The notes under the pieces: generated by a model
Seen by the model: the letters and a program-made list of their open reading frames with translations, nothing else
What the model was told of the DNA's origin: nothing
The model's database searches: none
Shown: piece after piece, positions 1-7,422 of the stretch
Layout: each line of letters begins with the position of its first letter
How positions within the stretch are numbered: position 1 is the first letter of the stretch
Program-made: the position numbers and the translations under genes
Assembly (NCBI GenBank): GCA_024683645.1
Contig: JAIKYA010000084.1
Span: forward strand, 1-32,894
Direction: 5' to 3'
Source of the DNA: Lachnospiraceae bacterium
GTDB taxonomy: Bacteria > Bacillota > Clostridia > Lachnospirales > Lachnospiraceae
DNA length: 32,894 bases

Positions 1-2
1 CA

Positions 3-1715
3 GATGAAATACAGTATCCGTCTAAAACATTATGGCAATTCCTTCGAGATAATAACTCGGATCATTTAGATGAAGTATGTTTTTTGTACTTTGATAAGAA
101 AATTACCTATCGCCATTTTTTTAAGAATGTCGAGGCAACGGCCAAAGCATTGGAATCAATGGGGATAAGATCAGGTGATATAGTTACTGTCATGTCTATG
201 CATACGCCGGAAACGATTTATATTTTGTATGGATTAAATTGTATTGGAGCTATAGCGAATAACATCTATCCGACGATTACAGCAAAAGAACTGTCGCAAA
301 CACTTGATTGTACAGAATCAAAAGCATTCTTCATTTTAGATGCGGTGTTCGACAAATACGCGGAACTGGTCAGCAGTTTAAAAATTCAAACGGTTTTACT
401 CAAAGTGGATGATTCCATGCCTGCGCCAACCAGAGCGATTTATCGCATTAAGAATAAGGCGTCGAAAAACTTTGCGAAAAAAATTGATTCGTATAGTGAT
501 TTTATCAGACTCAGTACAAACGATAATACATTTATGGAGGCAACAGATTCTAAGGCTCCGGCAGCTATCATCTATACCAGTGGAACGACAGGGGAACCAA
601 AGGGTGTAGTGTTAAGTAACGATAGCATAAATCATTTGGCATTGCAGCATTTGAACGGATTGGTGAAGTTTTCACGTGGCGATACTATGCTTTTTATTTT
701 GCCGCCCTTTATCGGAATAGGAATGACGCACCTGCACATTTATGCTTCGTTGGGCGTTAAGCTCATATTGAATATAGTGTTGAACCCGAAAGAGGTGACA
801 AGGCAGTTATTCAAATATAAGCCGTATGCATTCATAACGGGACCTGCGTTTATACCGGAACTTCTTACGCACAAGCCTCGTGATTTACGAAATCTGAAAT
901 ATTTCATCGGTGGTGGTGGCGCTTTGACAGAACAACAGATAGAAGAGGTAAACCATCTGCTGGAAAAGAGCCATTCATCAGCGTTTTATTGCAATGGATA
1001 TGGCATGACAGAAGCGTGTTCATCTCTCGCTGTAAATGTTTTTCCGAATAAGTCAGAGAGCGTTGGATTACCCTGGCTTGATACGGTTGTGAAGGTGGTG
1101 GATCCGGAATCTGGAACTGAATGCAGATATAACGAAATCGGAGAATTGTGGTTTTGTACACCGTTGTTGATGGAAGAATATTGGAAAAATACTAAAGCAA
1201 CCAACGAAGTGATCGTTACGGATGAACGGGGGCAAAAATGGTTAAGGACAGGAGATCTCGGAATTGTAGACTCGGAAGGTTTTATATATATAAAAGGGCG
1301 GATTAAACGGATATATATTACACGCGGAGAAGGAAATCTGGCATGCAAACTATTTCCGCAACACATCGAAGAGGTTTTATTGGAGTCGCCCAACATCAAG
1401 GAATGCGGTTGTATAGTCCGTGCGGATGAAGAGAGAATTAATGTGGTAATCGCATATGTGACTTTATCGGAAGACTGTATAAAAAATCAAAAAACGGATA
1501 AGCGTGAAATTGAAAACAAAATACTGATTTATGCTCGGGAGGAGCTGCCGGCATATATGGTTCCAGTTGCTGTTCGGATAATTGATAGGATGCCGATGAC
1601 CCCGAGCGGGAAAGTGGATTACCGGAAACTCGAGGCGATGGATCCGGCGGAGCTTAACCCGTTGTGGGTCAGGGATCCTCTTGTCAGGGAGGATGGTCAG
1701 AAGAGATTCTTATAA
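3..1715 (+). CDS. AMP-forming acyl-CoA synthetase/ligase family protein, 5' end missing
   Basis: The protein belongs to the ANL superfamily, which activates a carboxylate with ATP to an acyl-adenylate and usually passes it to CoA or a carrier thiol. The P-loop-like signature YTSGTTGEPKG is encoded at 573-605, the hinge-region motif WLRTGDLG near 1240-1260, and the C-terminal PSGKVDYRKL with the catalytic lysine codon at 1611-1613. The frame is open from base 3 with no stop, and residues before the TTG at 84 (such as TLWQFLRDN) look like normal family N-terminus, so the gene starts outside the window. The C-terminal domain is complete. The substrate cannot be read from the sequence; it could be a fatty acid, an aryl acid or a secondary-metabolite starter. 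The gene looks AT-richer than the housekeeping genes downstream, which may indicate transfer. It converges with the nuclease gene on the other strand. Confidence 0.9.
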   Translation, partial: DEIQYPSKTLWQFLRDNNSDHLDEVCFLYFDKKITYRHFFKNVEATAKALESMGIRSGDIVTVMSMHTPETIYILYGLNCIGAIANNIYPTITAKELSQTLDCTESKAFFILDAVFDKYAELVSSLKIQTVLLKVDDSMPAPTRAIYRIKNKASKNFAKKIDSYSDFIRLSTNDNTFMEATDSKAPAAIIYTSGTTGEPKGVVLSNDSINHLALQHLNGLVKFSRGDTMLFILPPFIGIGMTHLHIYASLGVKLILNIVLNPKEVTRQLFKYKPYAFITGPAFIPELLTHKPRDLRNLKYFIGGGGALTEQQIEEVNHLLEKSHSSAFYCNGYGMTEACSSLAVNVFPNKSESVGLPWLDTVVKVVDPESGTECRYNEIGELWFCTPLLMEEYWKNTKATNEVIVTDERGQKWLRTGDLGIVDSEGFIYIKGRIKRIYITRGEGNLACKLFPQHIEEVLLESPNIKECGCIVRADEERINVVIAYVTLSEDCIKNQKTDKREIENKILIYAREELPAYMVPVAVRIIDRMPMTPSGKVDYRKLEAMDPAELNPLWVRDPLVREDGQKRFL

Positions 1716-1822
1716 GATAAAACGGATTTGGCAACAAACTCGTATATCGTCATTGGCATCCCCTCCTTCCGTAAAGTCGGAGGGTGGCAGAAAGAATGGA
1801 AAACTTGTCGACTTATGATTCA

Positions 1823-1854
1823 ATCCGACCCGGGAGATATCTCCAGGGGCGGAT
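1823..1854. other. Interrupted hairpin between convergent genes
   Basis: ATCCG (1823-1827) pairs with CGGAT (1850-1854), CCC (1829-1831) with GGG (1846-1848), and the centre is the perfect palindrome GGAGATATCTCC (1833-1844). It lies between the two convergent stop codons. No T-tract follows on either strand, so it is not a canonical intrinsic terminator, although it could act as a bidirectional 3'-end structure. Confidence 0.4.
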
Positions 1855-1860
1855 GCTGTC

Positions 1861-2745
1861 TCATATTTCACCAAATTTTTCTTTATATTTTGCGAGCTCG
1901 GCAGCCAGGGCCTCTCGCTCGGCAGCGCCTTGTTTAAGCCCCTTCTCCAACCCTTGCTCGAGCCCTCGCTTCAGTCCATGAGCATCCCCTTCTTTCCAAC
2001 TCAGCTCCTTTTCATTCTGAATATGCAGTTCTTCGTCGTAATCACTCAAAAAAGAATCCGTAAACATATCTCTGTTCTCCGTTAGAAAGGGTTTTATCAC
2101 AAAATCGTCCGGCATTTCCTCAAGCGTTTTTGCGACTGCCTGCTCTATGGACATCGTTTTGTTATATTTTCGTTCGGTCTCCACCGCCCATGCATATTCT
2201 TTTAACGGCGCGCATGCCTCGAGCAGTTTTTTGTTGTGCCCATAGTTGATGTTGAGCATCCTGCTGTGGACTTCGATATCCGCCGGTATATCCTTGAGAC
2301 GCTCAGGGAACAGGTCGCTCAGGTGCAGGATGGTCTCTTCCGGCTCATCCTGTTTGCCGTTGTAAAACACGATGAGCTTCGGGAGCGGTATCGTCAGCCG
2401 GCTGCTGCTGAATTTATCCAGCCTGTTCTTCGAAATATACTCCCTGTACAATGTCGCCGCATACTCTAACTGTCTGAGCGGCATGTTCGGGTTAAAGGTG
2501 CTTTGATGCTCATAGATGTTCATCACAAAATCAAGTATGAATGAAACATCGTTTTTAACACCCATATACAGAGCATTTTCGAGAGTGTTGATCTCGATGT
2601 CGTCCGGATCGGTGTAGTTTGATCCGTTGACGGCATTGTACAACTCGAGCGTCCAATGCCTGTTTTCGGGTCTGCCGAACATCAGCGCAAAAATGGTATC
2701 CTTGCGGGTACGGTTGACGGTGCCTGTGAAATTGTCATCGTTCAT
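1861..2745 (-). CDS. Rpn-family recombination-promoting nuclease / PD-(D/E)XK nuclease transposase-like protein
   Basis: About 294 residues. Rpn proteins are DNA endonucleases related to the YhgA transposase-like family; some promote RecA-independent recombination, and they are common in multiple copies in gut Firmicutes. The family pattern is visible: RKDTIFALMFG near the N-terminus, then NDVSFILDFVMNIYEHQ, which carries the acidic D and the E-x-Q variant of the nuclease core. The C-terminus has the typical glycine-leucine repeat (GLKRGLEQGLEKGLKQG) followed by a charged helix. The start at 2745 is preferred over upstream ATGs at 2763 and 2790 because AGAGGAGA lies just before it. The gene has its own minus-strand promoter and stands alone. 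Its biological role here is unknown. Confidence 0.85.
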   Translation of the reverse strand: MNDDNFTGTVNRTRKDTIFALMFGRPENRHWTLELYNAVNGSNYTDPDDIEINTLENALYMGVKNDVSFILDFVMNIYEHQSTFNPNMPLRQLEYAATLYREYISKNRLDKFSSSRLTIPLPKLIVFYNGKQDEPEETILHLSDLFPERLKDIPADIEVHSRMLNINYGHNKKLLEACAPLKEYAWAVETERKYNKTMSIEQAVAKTLEEMPDDFVIKPFLTENRDMFTDSFLSDYDEELHIQNEKELSWKEGDAHGLKRGLEQGLEKGLKQGAAEREALAAELAKYKEKFGEI

Positions 2746-2866
2746 AAATCTGTCTCCTCTCATTATACAAAACAGGTCTGATTGTTGCAACGCCGCATAT
2801 GCGACAACAAAATGGAAAAAGTACGACCGGAACGGCCGTATCGGAGAGAGCTCCCCGAGTGAATGT

Positions 2867-2895
2867 AATATATATCAGTGAGTAAAGATTGTCAA
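2867..2895 (-). promoter_or_regulatory. Sigma-A promoter of the Rpn-family gene
   Basis: On the minus strand, TTGACA (2890-2895) and TATATT (2867-2872) are separated by 17 bp. This implies a leader of roughly 115 nt before the nuclease start codon. It is divergent from the rpsO promoter, with about 20 bp between the two -35 boxes. Confidence 0.75.
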
Positions 2896-2915
2896 GAAAA
2901 GAAAATCCGGACCGT

Positions 2916-2943
2916 TTGACAATAAAAACAAATGTGATATAAT
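2916..2943 (+). promoter_or_regulatory. Sigma-A promoter of rpsO
   Basis: TTGACA (2916-2921) and TATAAT (2938-2943) are both perfect consensus boxes, with a 16-bp spacer. Transcription would begin near 2950, giving a leader of about 84 nt before rpsO. Confidence 0.85.
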
Positions 2944-2962
2944 AGCCGAGTGTGTGTTTACC

Positions 2963-3002
2963 CGCACTTAGGGAACGGAAACTCCGACCCTCTCTCAGTG
3001 CG
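2963..3002 (+). promoter_or_regulatory. Structured rpsO leader, possible S15 autoregulatory element
   Basis: CGCACT (2963-2968) pairs with AGTGCG (2997-3002). Inside it, AGGG (2970-2973) pairs with CCCT (2988-2991) and CGGA (2976-2979) with TCCG (2983-2986) around an AAC loop. The fold sits in the rpsO 5' leader. S15 is known to repress its own mRNA through leader structures in several bacterial groups. That this particular fold binds S15 is inference. Confidence 0.5.
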
Positions 3003-3033
3003 TGGCATATTTAAGATCATAGGAGGAAAAGAA

Positions 3034-3300
3034 ATGATCACCAAAGAGAAGAAAACAGCAATCATGAATGAGTACGCTCGTACTCCCGGCGACACCGGAT
3101 CACCCGAGGTTCAGGTGGCAGTCCTTACCGCAAGGATCAGCGAGCTCACCGAGCACCTTAAGGCAAACCCCAAGGATCACCACTCCAGACGTGGAATGCT
3201 CAAGCTTGTAGGACAGAGACGCGGACTTCTTGATTACCTCAAGGAGAAGGACATCGAGAGATACAGAGCACTTATCGAGAAGCTCGGACTCAGAAAGTAA
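3034..3300 (+). CDS. rpsO: 30S ribosomal protein S15
   Basis: 88 residues, the usual S15 length. S15 binds the central domain of 16S rRNA as a primary assembly protein of the small subunit. Family hallmarks are [24 protein letters not shown] and [16 protein letters not shown], read directly in the translation. The start at 3034 is chosen over the longer upstream reading because AGGAGG (3021-3026) lies at the right distance and the extra N-terminal residues would fall in the structured leader. It has its own promoter and an intrinsic terminator, and is followed by pnp, the same gene order as in many bacteria. Confidence 0.98.
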   Translation: MITKEKKTAIMNEYARTPGDTGSPEVQVAVLTARISELTEHLKANPKDHHSRRGMLKLVGQRRGLLDYLKEKDIERYRALIEKLGLRK

Positions 3301-3309
3301 TAAGTTAAT

Positions 3310-3344
3310 AAAAGAGGGACTGCGGGACCGCGGTTCCCTCTTTT
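3310..3344 (+). terminator. Intrinsic terminator after rpsO
   Basis: AAAAGAGGGA (3310-3319) pairs with TCCCTCTTTT (3335-3344), with a GC-rich loop between, and ends in a T-run. It starts about 10 bp after the rpsO stop. Partial read-through would feed the pnp leader. Confidence 0.85.
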
Positions 3345-3391
3345 CATATTAAAAAACTTATAAATCATTAATTTCCGGACCGGAAGGATGA

Positions 3392-3444
3392 CCGAAATTA
3401 CTCAAATGCATATGATCTTTTCATACGTATCTGAGTGGTTTCGG
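3392..3444 (+). promoter_or_regulatory. Long hairpin in the pnp leader
   Basis: A 13-bp stem (3392-3404 with 3432-3444, including two G-T wobbles) continues after A-C mismatches into 3406-3409 with 3427-3430 and TATGA/TCATA (3411-3415 with 3421-3425), closing on a 5-base loop. It ends 34 bases before the pnp start codon and has no T-run, so it is not a terminator. In Escherichia coli a double-stranded pnp leader is cut by RNase III and is then the target of PNPase autoregulation. A similar role here is inference from position and shape. A small perfect inverted repeat (TTCCGG/CCGGAA, 3373-3385) lies just before it. Confidence 0.55.
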
Positions 3445-3478
3445 AAGTCGCCTTAAGGTTCGGGGCAAAGGAGGAACT

Positions 3479-5575
3479 ATGTACCGGACTTATGAAATGC
3501 AACTCGCCGGCAGAACCCTTAAGGTCGATATCGACCGCGTGGGCAAGCAGGCAAACGGATGCGCATTTATGCACTACGGTGATACCACCGTTCTTTCAAC
3601 CGCAACCGCATCCGACAAGCCCAGGGATGGCATTGATTTCTTCCCTCTTTCCGTTGAGTATGAGGAGAAGATGTATGCCGTAGGAAAGATTCCCGGAGGC
3701 TTCAACAAGAGAGAGGGCAAGGCAAGCGAGAATGCTATCCTTACCAGCCGTGTTATCGACCGCCCTATGAGACCTCTCTTCCCCAAGGATTACCGCAACG
3801 ATGTAACGCTCAACAACATGGTAATGAGCGTTGATCCCGAGTGCCGTCCCGAGCTCGTAGCTATGCTCGGAGCAGCTATCTCGACCTGCATCTCCGATAT
3901 TCCTTTTGACGGTCCTTGCGCTATGACTCAGATGGGACTTGTTAACGGAGAGCTTATCGTTAACCCCACACAGAAGCAGTGGAATGAGGGAGACCTCAAG
4001 CTTACCGTTGCTTCCACCCGTGAGAAGGTCATCATGATCGAGGCAGGAGCAAATATCGTTCCCGAGGCCAAGATGATCGAAGCTATCTACAAGGCTCATG
4101 ATGTCAACCAGACCATCATTGCTTTCATCGACGATATTGTTGCTAAGGAAGGCAAGAAGAAGCATGAGTATACCAGCTGTGCGATCCCCGCAGAGCTCTT
4201 TGACGAGATGAAGAGACTTGTTCCTCCCGAGGAGATGGAGAAGGCTGTCTTCACCGACGAGAAGCAGGTTAGAGAAGAGAATATCCGCGAGATCACTGCC
4301 AGACTCGAGGAGGCATTTGCAGAGAAGGAAGATTGGCTCGCAATCCTCGGAGAGGCTATTTATCAGTATGAGAAGAAGACCGTACGTAAGATGATCCTTA
4401 AGGATCACAAGCGTCCTGACGGCAGAGAGATCACCCAGATCAGACCTCTTGCAGCAGAGGTTGATCTCATCCCCCGCACTCACGGTTCTTCAATGTTCAC
4501 CAGAGGACAGACTCAGATCTGCGATGTATGTACCCTCGCACCTCTTTCCGAGTCTCAGAAGGTGGACGGACTTGATGATAACGTTACCGAGAAGAGATAT
4601 ATGCATCACTACAACTTCCCTTCATACTCCGTAGGCGAGACCAAGCCCAGCCGCGGACCGGGAAGAAGAGAGATCGGTCACGGAGCACTCGCTGAGCGTG
4701 CACTCCTTCCTGTGCTTCCCAGCCCTGAGGAGTTCCCTTATGCGATCCGCTGCGTATCCGAGACCTTTGAGTCCAACGGATCCACTTCAATGGCTTCAAC
4801 CTGTGCGTCCTGTATGTCACTGATGGCTGCAGGTGTTCCCATCAAGAAGATGGTTGCGGGTATTTCCTGCGGACTGGTAACAGGTGAGACAGATGAAGAT
4901 TTCGTACTGCTTACCGACATCCAGGGACTTGAGGATTTCTTCGGAGATATGGACTTCAAGGTAACAGGTACAAAAGACGGTATTACGGCTATACAGATGG
5001 ATATCAAGATCCACGGCCTTACAAGACCTATAGTTGAAGGTGCTATCGCAAGATGTCGTGATGCAAGACTCTTTATCATGGAGAACTGCATGAAGAAGGC
5101 GATCGCAGAGCCCAGACCCGAGGTCAACAAGTATGCGCCCAAGATCATCCAGACCAGCATCGATCCCGAGAAGATCGGCGATGTTGTGGGCCAGAGAGGC
5201 AAGACCATCAATGAGATCATTGCCCGTACCGGCGTGAAGATCGATATCACTGATGACGGCGCTGTAAGCGTATGCGGTACCGATCCGGCAGCTATGCAGG
5301 ATGCTATGAAGATGATAGAGACCATCGTTACCGAGTATGAAGAAGGACAGATCTTCGAAGGTACGGTAGTCAGCATCAAGGAGTTCGGTGCGTTTGTAGA
5401 GTTTGCGCCCGGCAAGGAAGGAATGGTACATATCTCACGTATAGCTAACCGCCGTATCGATAAGGTCGAAGAGGTAGTGAACATAGGAGACAAGGTAAAG
5501 GTTGTATGCCTTGGCAAGGATCCCAAGAATCCCGGCAGATACACCTTCTCCATGAAGGACTGCCCTCAGGACTGA
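3479..5575 (+). CDS. pnp: Polyribonucleotide nucleotidyltransferase (PNPase)
   Basis: 698 residues, the normal PNPase length. The enzyme degrades RNA 3' to 5' by phosphorolysis as a trimer and takes part in mRNA turnover. Two RNase PH domains come first (the second has the SSMFTRGQTQ motif near residue 340), then a KH domain from about residue 553 (IGDVVGQRGKTINEII) and an S1 domain from about 621 (EGTVVSIKEFGAFVEF, GMVHISRI). AAGGAGGAAC sits directly upstream of the ATG. Codon use is biased in the manner of highly expressed genes. It is separated from rpsO by a terminator and a leader carrying a long hairpin, and ends with its own terminator. Confidence 0.98.
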   Translation: MYRTYEMQLAGRTLKVDIDRVGKQANGCAFMHYGDTTVLSTATASDKPRDGIDFFPLSVEYEEKMYAVGKIPGGFNKREGKASENAILTSRVIDRPMRPLFPKDYRNDVTLNNMVMSVDPECRPELVAMLGAAISTCISDIPFDGPCAMTQMGLVNGELIVNPTQKQWNEGDLKLTVASTREKVIMIEAGANIVPEAKMIEAIYKAHDVNQTIIAFIDDIVAKEGKKKHEYTSCAIPAELFDEMKRLVPPEEMEKAVFTDEKQVREENIREITARLEEAFAEKEDWLAILGEAIYQYEKKTVRKMILKDHKRPDGREITQIRPLAAEVDLIPRTHGSSMFTRGQTQICDVCTLAPLSESQKVDGLDDNVTEKRYMHHYNFPSYSVGETKPSRGPGRREIGHGALAERALLPVLPSPEEFPYAIRCVSETFESNGSTSMASTCASCMSLMAAGVPIKKMVAGISCGLVTGETDEDFVLLTDIQGLEDFFGDMDFKVTGTKDGITAIQMDIKIHGLTRPIVEGAIARCRDARLFIMENCMKKAIAEPRPEVNKYAPKIIQTSIDPEKIGDVVGQRGKTINEIIARTGVKIDITDDGAVSVCGTDPAAMQDAMKMIETIVTEYEEGQIFEGTVVSIKEFGAFVEFAPGKEGMVHISRIANRRIDKVEEVVNIGDKVKVVCLGKDPKNPGRYTFSMKDCPQD

Positions 5576-5595
5576 TACAGAGATAAGACTTAAAG

Positions 5596-5619
5596 AGGAC
5601 GCTTCGGCGTCCTTTTTTT
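5596..5619 (+). terminator. Intrinsic terminator after pnp
   Basis: GGACGC and GCGTCC (5597-5602 with 5607-5612) close on the stable TTCG tetraloop, followed by seven T residues (5613-5619). Confidence 0.92.
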
Positions 5620-5642
5620 ATTGCCGGCACTTCGGATGCTGG

Positions 5643-5671
5643 TTGACATAAATTGTGAAATCCTGTATAAT
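5643..5671 (+). promoter_or_regulatory. Sigma-A promoter of the nrdR operon
   Basis: TTGACA (5643-5648) and TATAAT (5666-5671), both perfect, with a 17-bp spacer. Confidence 0.9.
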
Positions 5672-5721
5672 ACTACCATATTTTGTGTATAAAGCCATTT
5701 TTTTCAGGAGGAGAACCTATT

Positions 5722-6171
5722 ATGAAATGTCCTTTTTGCGGCCATGAAAATACGAGAGTGGTTGATTCCAGACCGGCAGACGATAATTCTTCCATACGCA
5801 GACGCCGCGTCTGTGATGAGTGCTCGAAGAGATTCACAACTTATGAGAAGGTGGAGACAATACCGCTCATCGTTATAAAGAAAGACAATGCGCGTGAAGC
5901 ATACGACAGGAAGAAGATAGAAGCCGGCGTGCTGCGTGCCTGCCACAAGAGACCTATCAGTGCAGAACAGATCTCCAATCTGGTAGATGAGGTCGAAACG
6001 GAAGTATTCAAGAGGGAAGAGAAGGAAGTGCCCAGCGAAGTGATAGGTGAGATCGTAATGGCGAAGCTTAAGGATCTCGAAGCTGTTGCATATGTGCGTT
6101 TTGCTTCGGTATACAGGGAATTCAAGGATATCAACACATTCATGGAAGAACTGAAGAAGGTACTCAAATAA
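5722..6171 (+). CDS. nrdR: Transcriptional repressor NrdR
   Basis: 149 residues. NrdR represses ribonucleotide reductase genes in response to ATP/dATP. The N-terminus carries a zinc ribbon (CPFCG at residues 3-7 and CDEC near 31-34) with the family motif SIRRRRVCDECSKRFTTYE; the rest is the ATP-cone (PLIVIKKDNAREAYDRKKI). The start at 5722 fits the AGGAGGAG at 5706-5713; an in-frame start at 5683 would add residues not found in the family. A four-gene run follows with spacings of 1 nt, 2 nt and a short overlap, so it probably heads an operon. Confidence 0.97.
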   Translation: MKCPFCGHENTRVVDSRPADDNSSIRRRRVCDECSKRFTTYEKVETIPLIVIKKDNAREAYDRKKIEAGVLRACHKRPISAEQISNLVDEVETEVFKREEKEVPSEVIGEIVMAKLKDLEAVAYVRFASVYREFKDINTFMEELKKVLK

Positions 6172-6172
6172 A

Positions 6173-6745
6173 ATGGTTGAAGAACAAGACGCGCTGCCTC
6201 AGCGTATCGAGCAGGGATACTATTCCTATCCCGACGAAGATGCTGCAGGCGAGGCGGCGAATGAGCTTGAAAAGATAAGAAGGCTTGAAGCGCAGATAGA
6301 TTACAACAAACCGAAGGTAGTCTACGCGCTTTATAACAAGATGCTTTTGGGAGAGGTATTCTCCACTCCCGAAGGCTTTGCATATCTGTTGCATCTGAGG
6401 CAGTATCTTGAAGATCATGTTTACGATATAGGGGAGGCTGTTCCCGGGATCCCCGTAGAGATGTTTATTCATGAGAAAATACAGGAAGTACCTGCCGGTG
6501 AAGAAAAAAATCCGAACAGAAGAAAAAAGAAGGATCAGGACACTTTATCGTATAAGATAATCATTACCGCACTGGCATTGCTTGTGATTGCAATGCTTGT
6601 GATCACGGCTCTTTCGGATTCACCCACGATACTGAATTATGAAAAGAAACTGCAGGATCGTTACGCATCGTGGGAGATGGAGCTGGCTGAACGCGAGGAT
6701 GCCATACGTGCAAAGGAACTTGAGCTAAAGAAGGGCGGCGAATAA
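6173..6745 (+). CDS. Single-pass membrane protein of unknown function linked to nrdR
   Basis: 190 residues, not recognised as a named family. The N-terminal 125 residues are soluble and charged, with a basic stretch (NRRKKKDQD) just before one hydrophobic segment at about 127-146 (IIITALALLVIAMLVITAL). A short C-terminal part of about 44 residues is highly charged and probably a coiled coil (LQDRYASWEMELAEREDAIRAKELELKK). The basic flank on the N side predicts a cytoplasmic N-terminus and an external C-terminus. It starts one base after the nrdR stop and ends two bases before the response regulator, so translation is probably coupled. The function is unknown. Confidence 0.8.
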   Translation: MVEEQDALPQRIEQGYYSYPDEDAAGEAANELEKIRRLEAQIDYNKPKVVYALYNKMLLGEVFSTPEGFAYLLHLRQYLEDHVYDIGEAVPGIPVEMFIHEKIQEVPAGEEKNPNRRKKKDQDTLSYKIIITALALLVIAMLVITALSDSPTILNYEKKLQDRYASWEMELAEREDAIRAKELELKKGGE

Positions 6746-6747
6746 AT

Positions 6748-7422
6748 ATGAATACCGGATCGAGGATACTGGTAGTAGATGATGAGAGCAGGATGAGAAA
6801 ACTGGTAAGGGATTTCCTCAGCAACGGAGGTTATGAAGTCCTGGAAGCCGAAGACGGCAATGAGGCTGTAGATATTTTCTTTTCCGAGAAAAATATAGCG
6901 CTGGTGATACTTGACGTGATGATGCCGGGAATGGACGGCTGGGAAGTGTGCCGGGAGATAAGAAAACACTCGCAGGTTCCCATCATCATGCTTACCGCAA
7001 GAAGCGATGAGAGAGATGAACTGACAGGGTTTGAACTGGGCGTCGACGAATATATAACCAAGCCTTTCAGCCCCAAAATACTTGTTGCCAGGGTAGAGGC
7101 TATACTCAGAAGATCGGGAAATGCCGTATCCGAACAGATAGAGATTGGCGGCATCAGTATAGACAAGGTAGCTCATACGGTAAAGGTGGACGGTATAAGC
7201 ATCGATCTTTCATTCAAAGAATTCGAGCTGCTGGAGTATTTTATGGAGAACCGGGGAGTGGCTCTCTCAAGAGAAAAGATACTCAACAGCGTATGGAATT
7301 ATGATTATTTCGGGGATGCGCGTACCATAGATACACATGTTAAAAAACTCCGGGCGAAGCTCGGGGAAAAGGGCAATCTGATACAGACCGTATGGGGGCT
7401 CGGATATAAATTCGATGAATAA
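6748..7422 (+). CDS. OmpR/PhoB-family response regulator
   Basis: 224 residues. The receiver domain (about 5-120) has the acidic pair D11-D12, phosphoacceptor D56 (LDVMMPGMDGW), T83 and K105 (TKPF). The C-terminal winged-helix DNA-binding domain (about 130-224) has LSFKEFELLEYFMENRGVALSRE and RTIDTHVKKLRAKLG, typical of OmpR/PhoB. It overlaps the histidine kinase gene by 8 nt, so the two form a two-component pair. The target genes and the stimulus cannot be read from the window. Confidence 0.95.
   Translation: MNTGSRILVVDDESRMRKLVRDFLSNGGYEVLEAEDGNEAVDIFFSEKNIALVILDVMMPGMDGWEVCREIRKHSQVPIIMLTARSDERDELTGFELGVDEYITKPFSPKILVARVEAILRRSGNAVSEQIEIGGISIDKVAHTVKVDGISIDLSFKEFELLEYFMENRGVALSREKILNSVWNYDYFGDARTIDTHVKKLRAKLGEKGNLIQTVWGLGYKFDE

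Noticed and set aside
1741-1790. IS200/IS605 right-end hairpin (CCCTCC 1761-1766 with GGAGGG 1779-1784)
   Set aside because: The minus-strand reading resembles such ends from memory, but no TnpA or TnpB remnant is nearby and the likeness is too short to call.
3596-5553. Several long minus-strand open frames inside pnp
   Set aside because: They are shadows of a strongly codon-biased gene.
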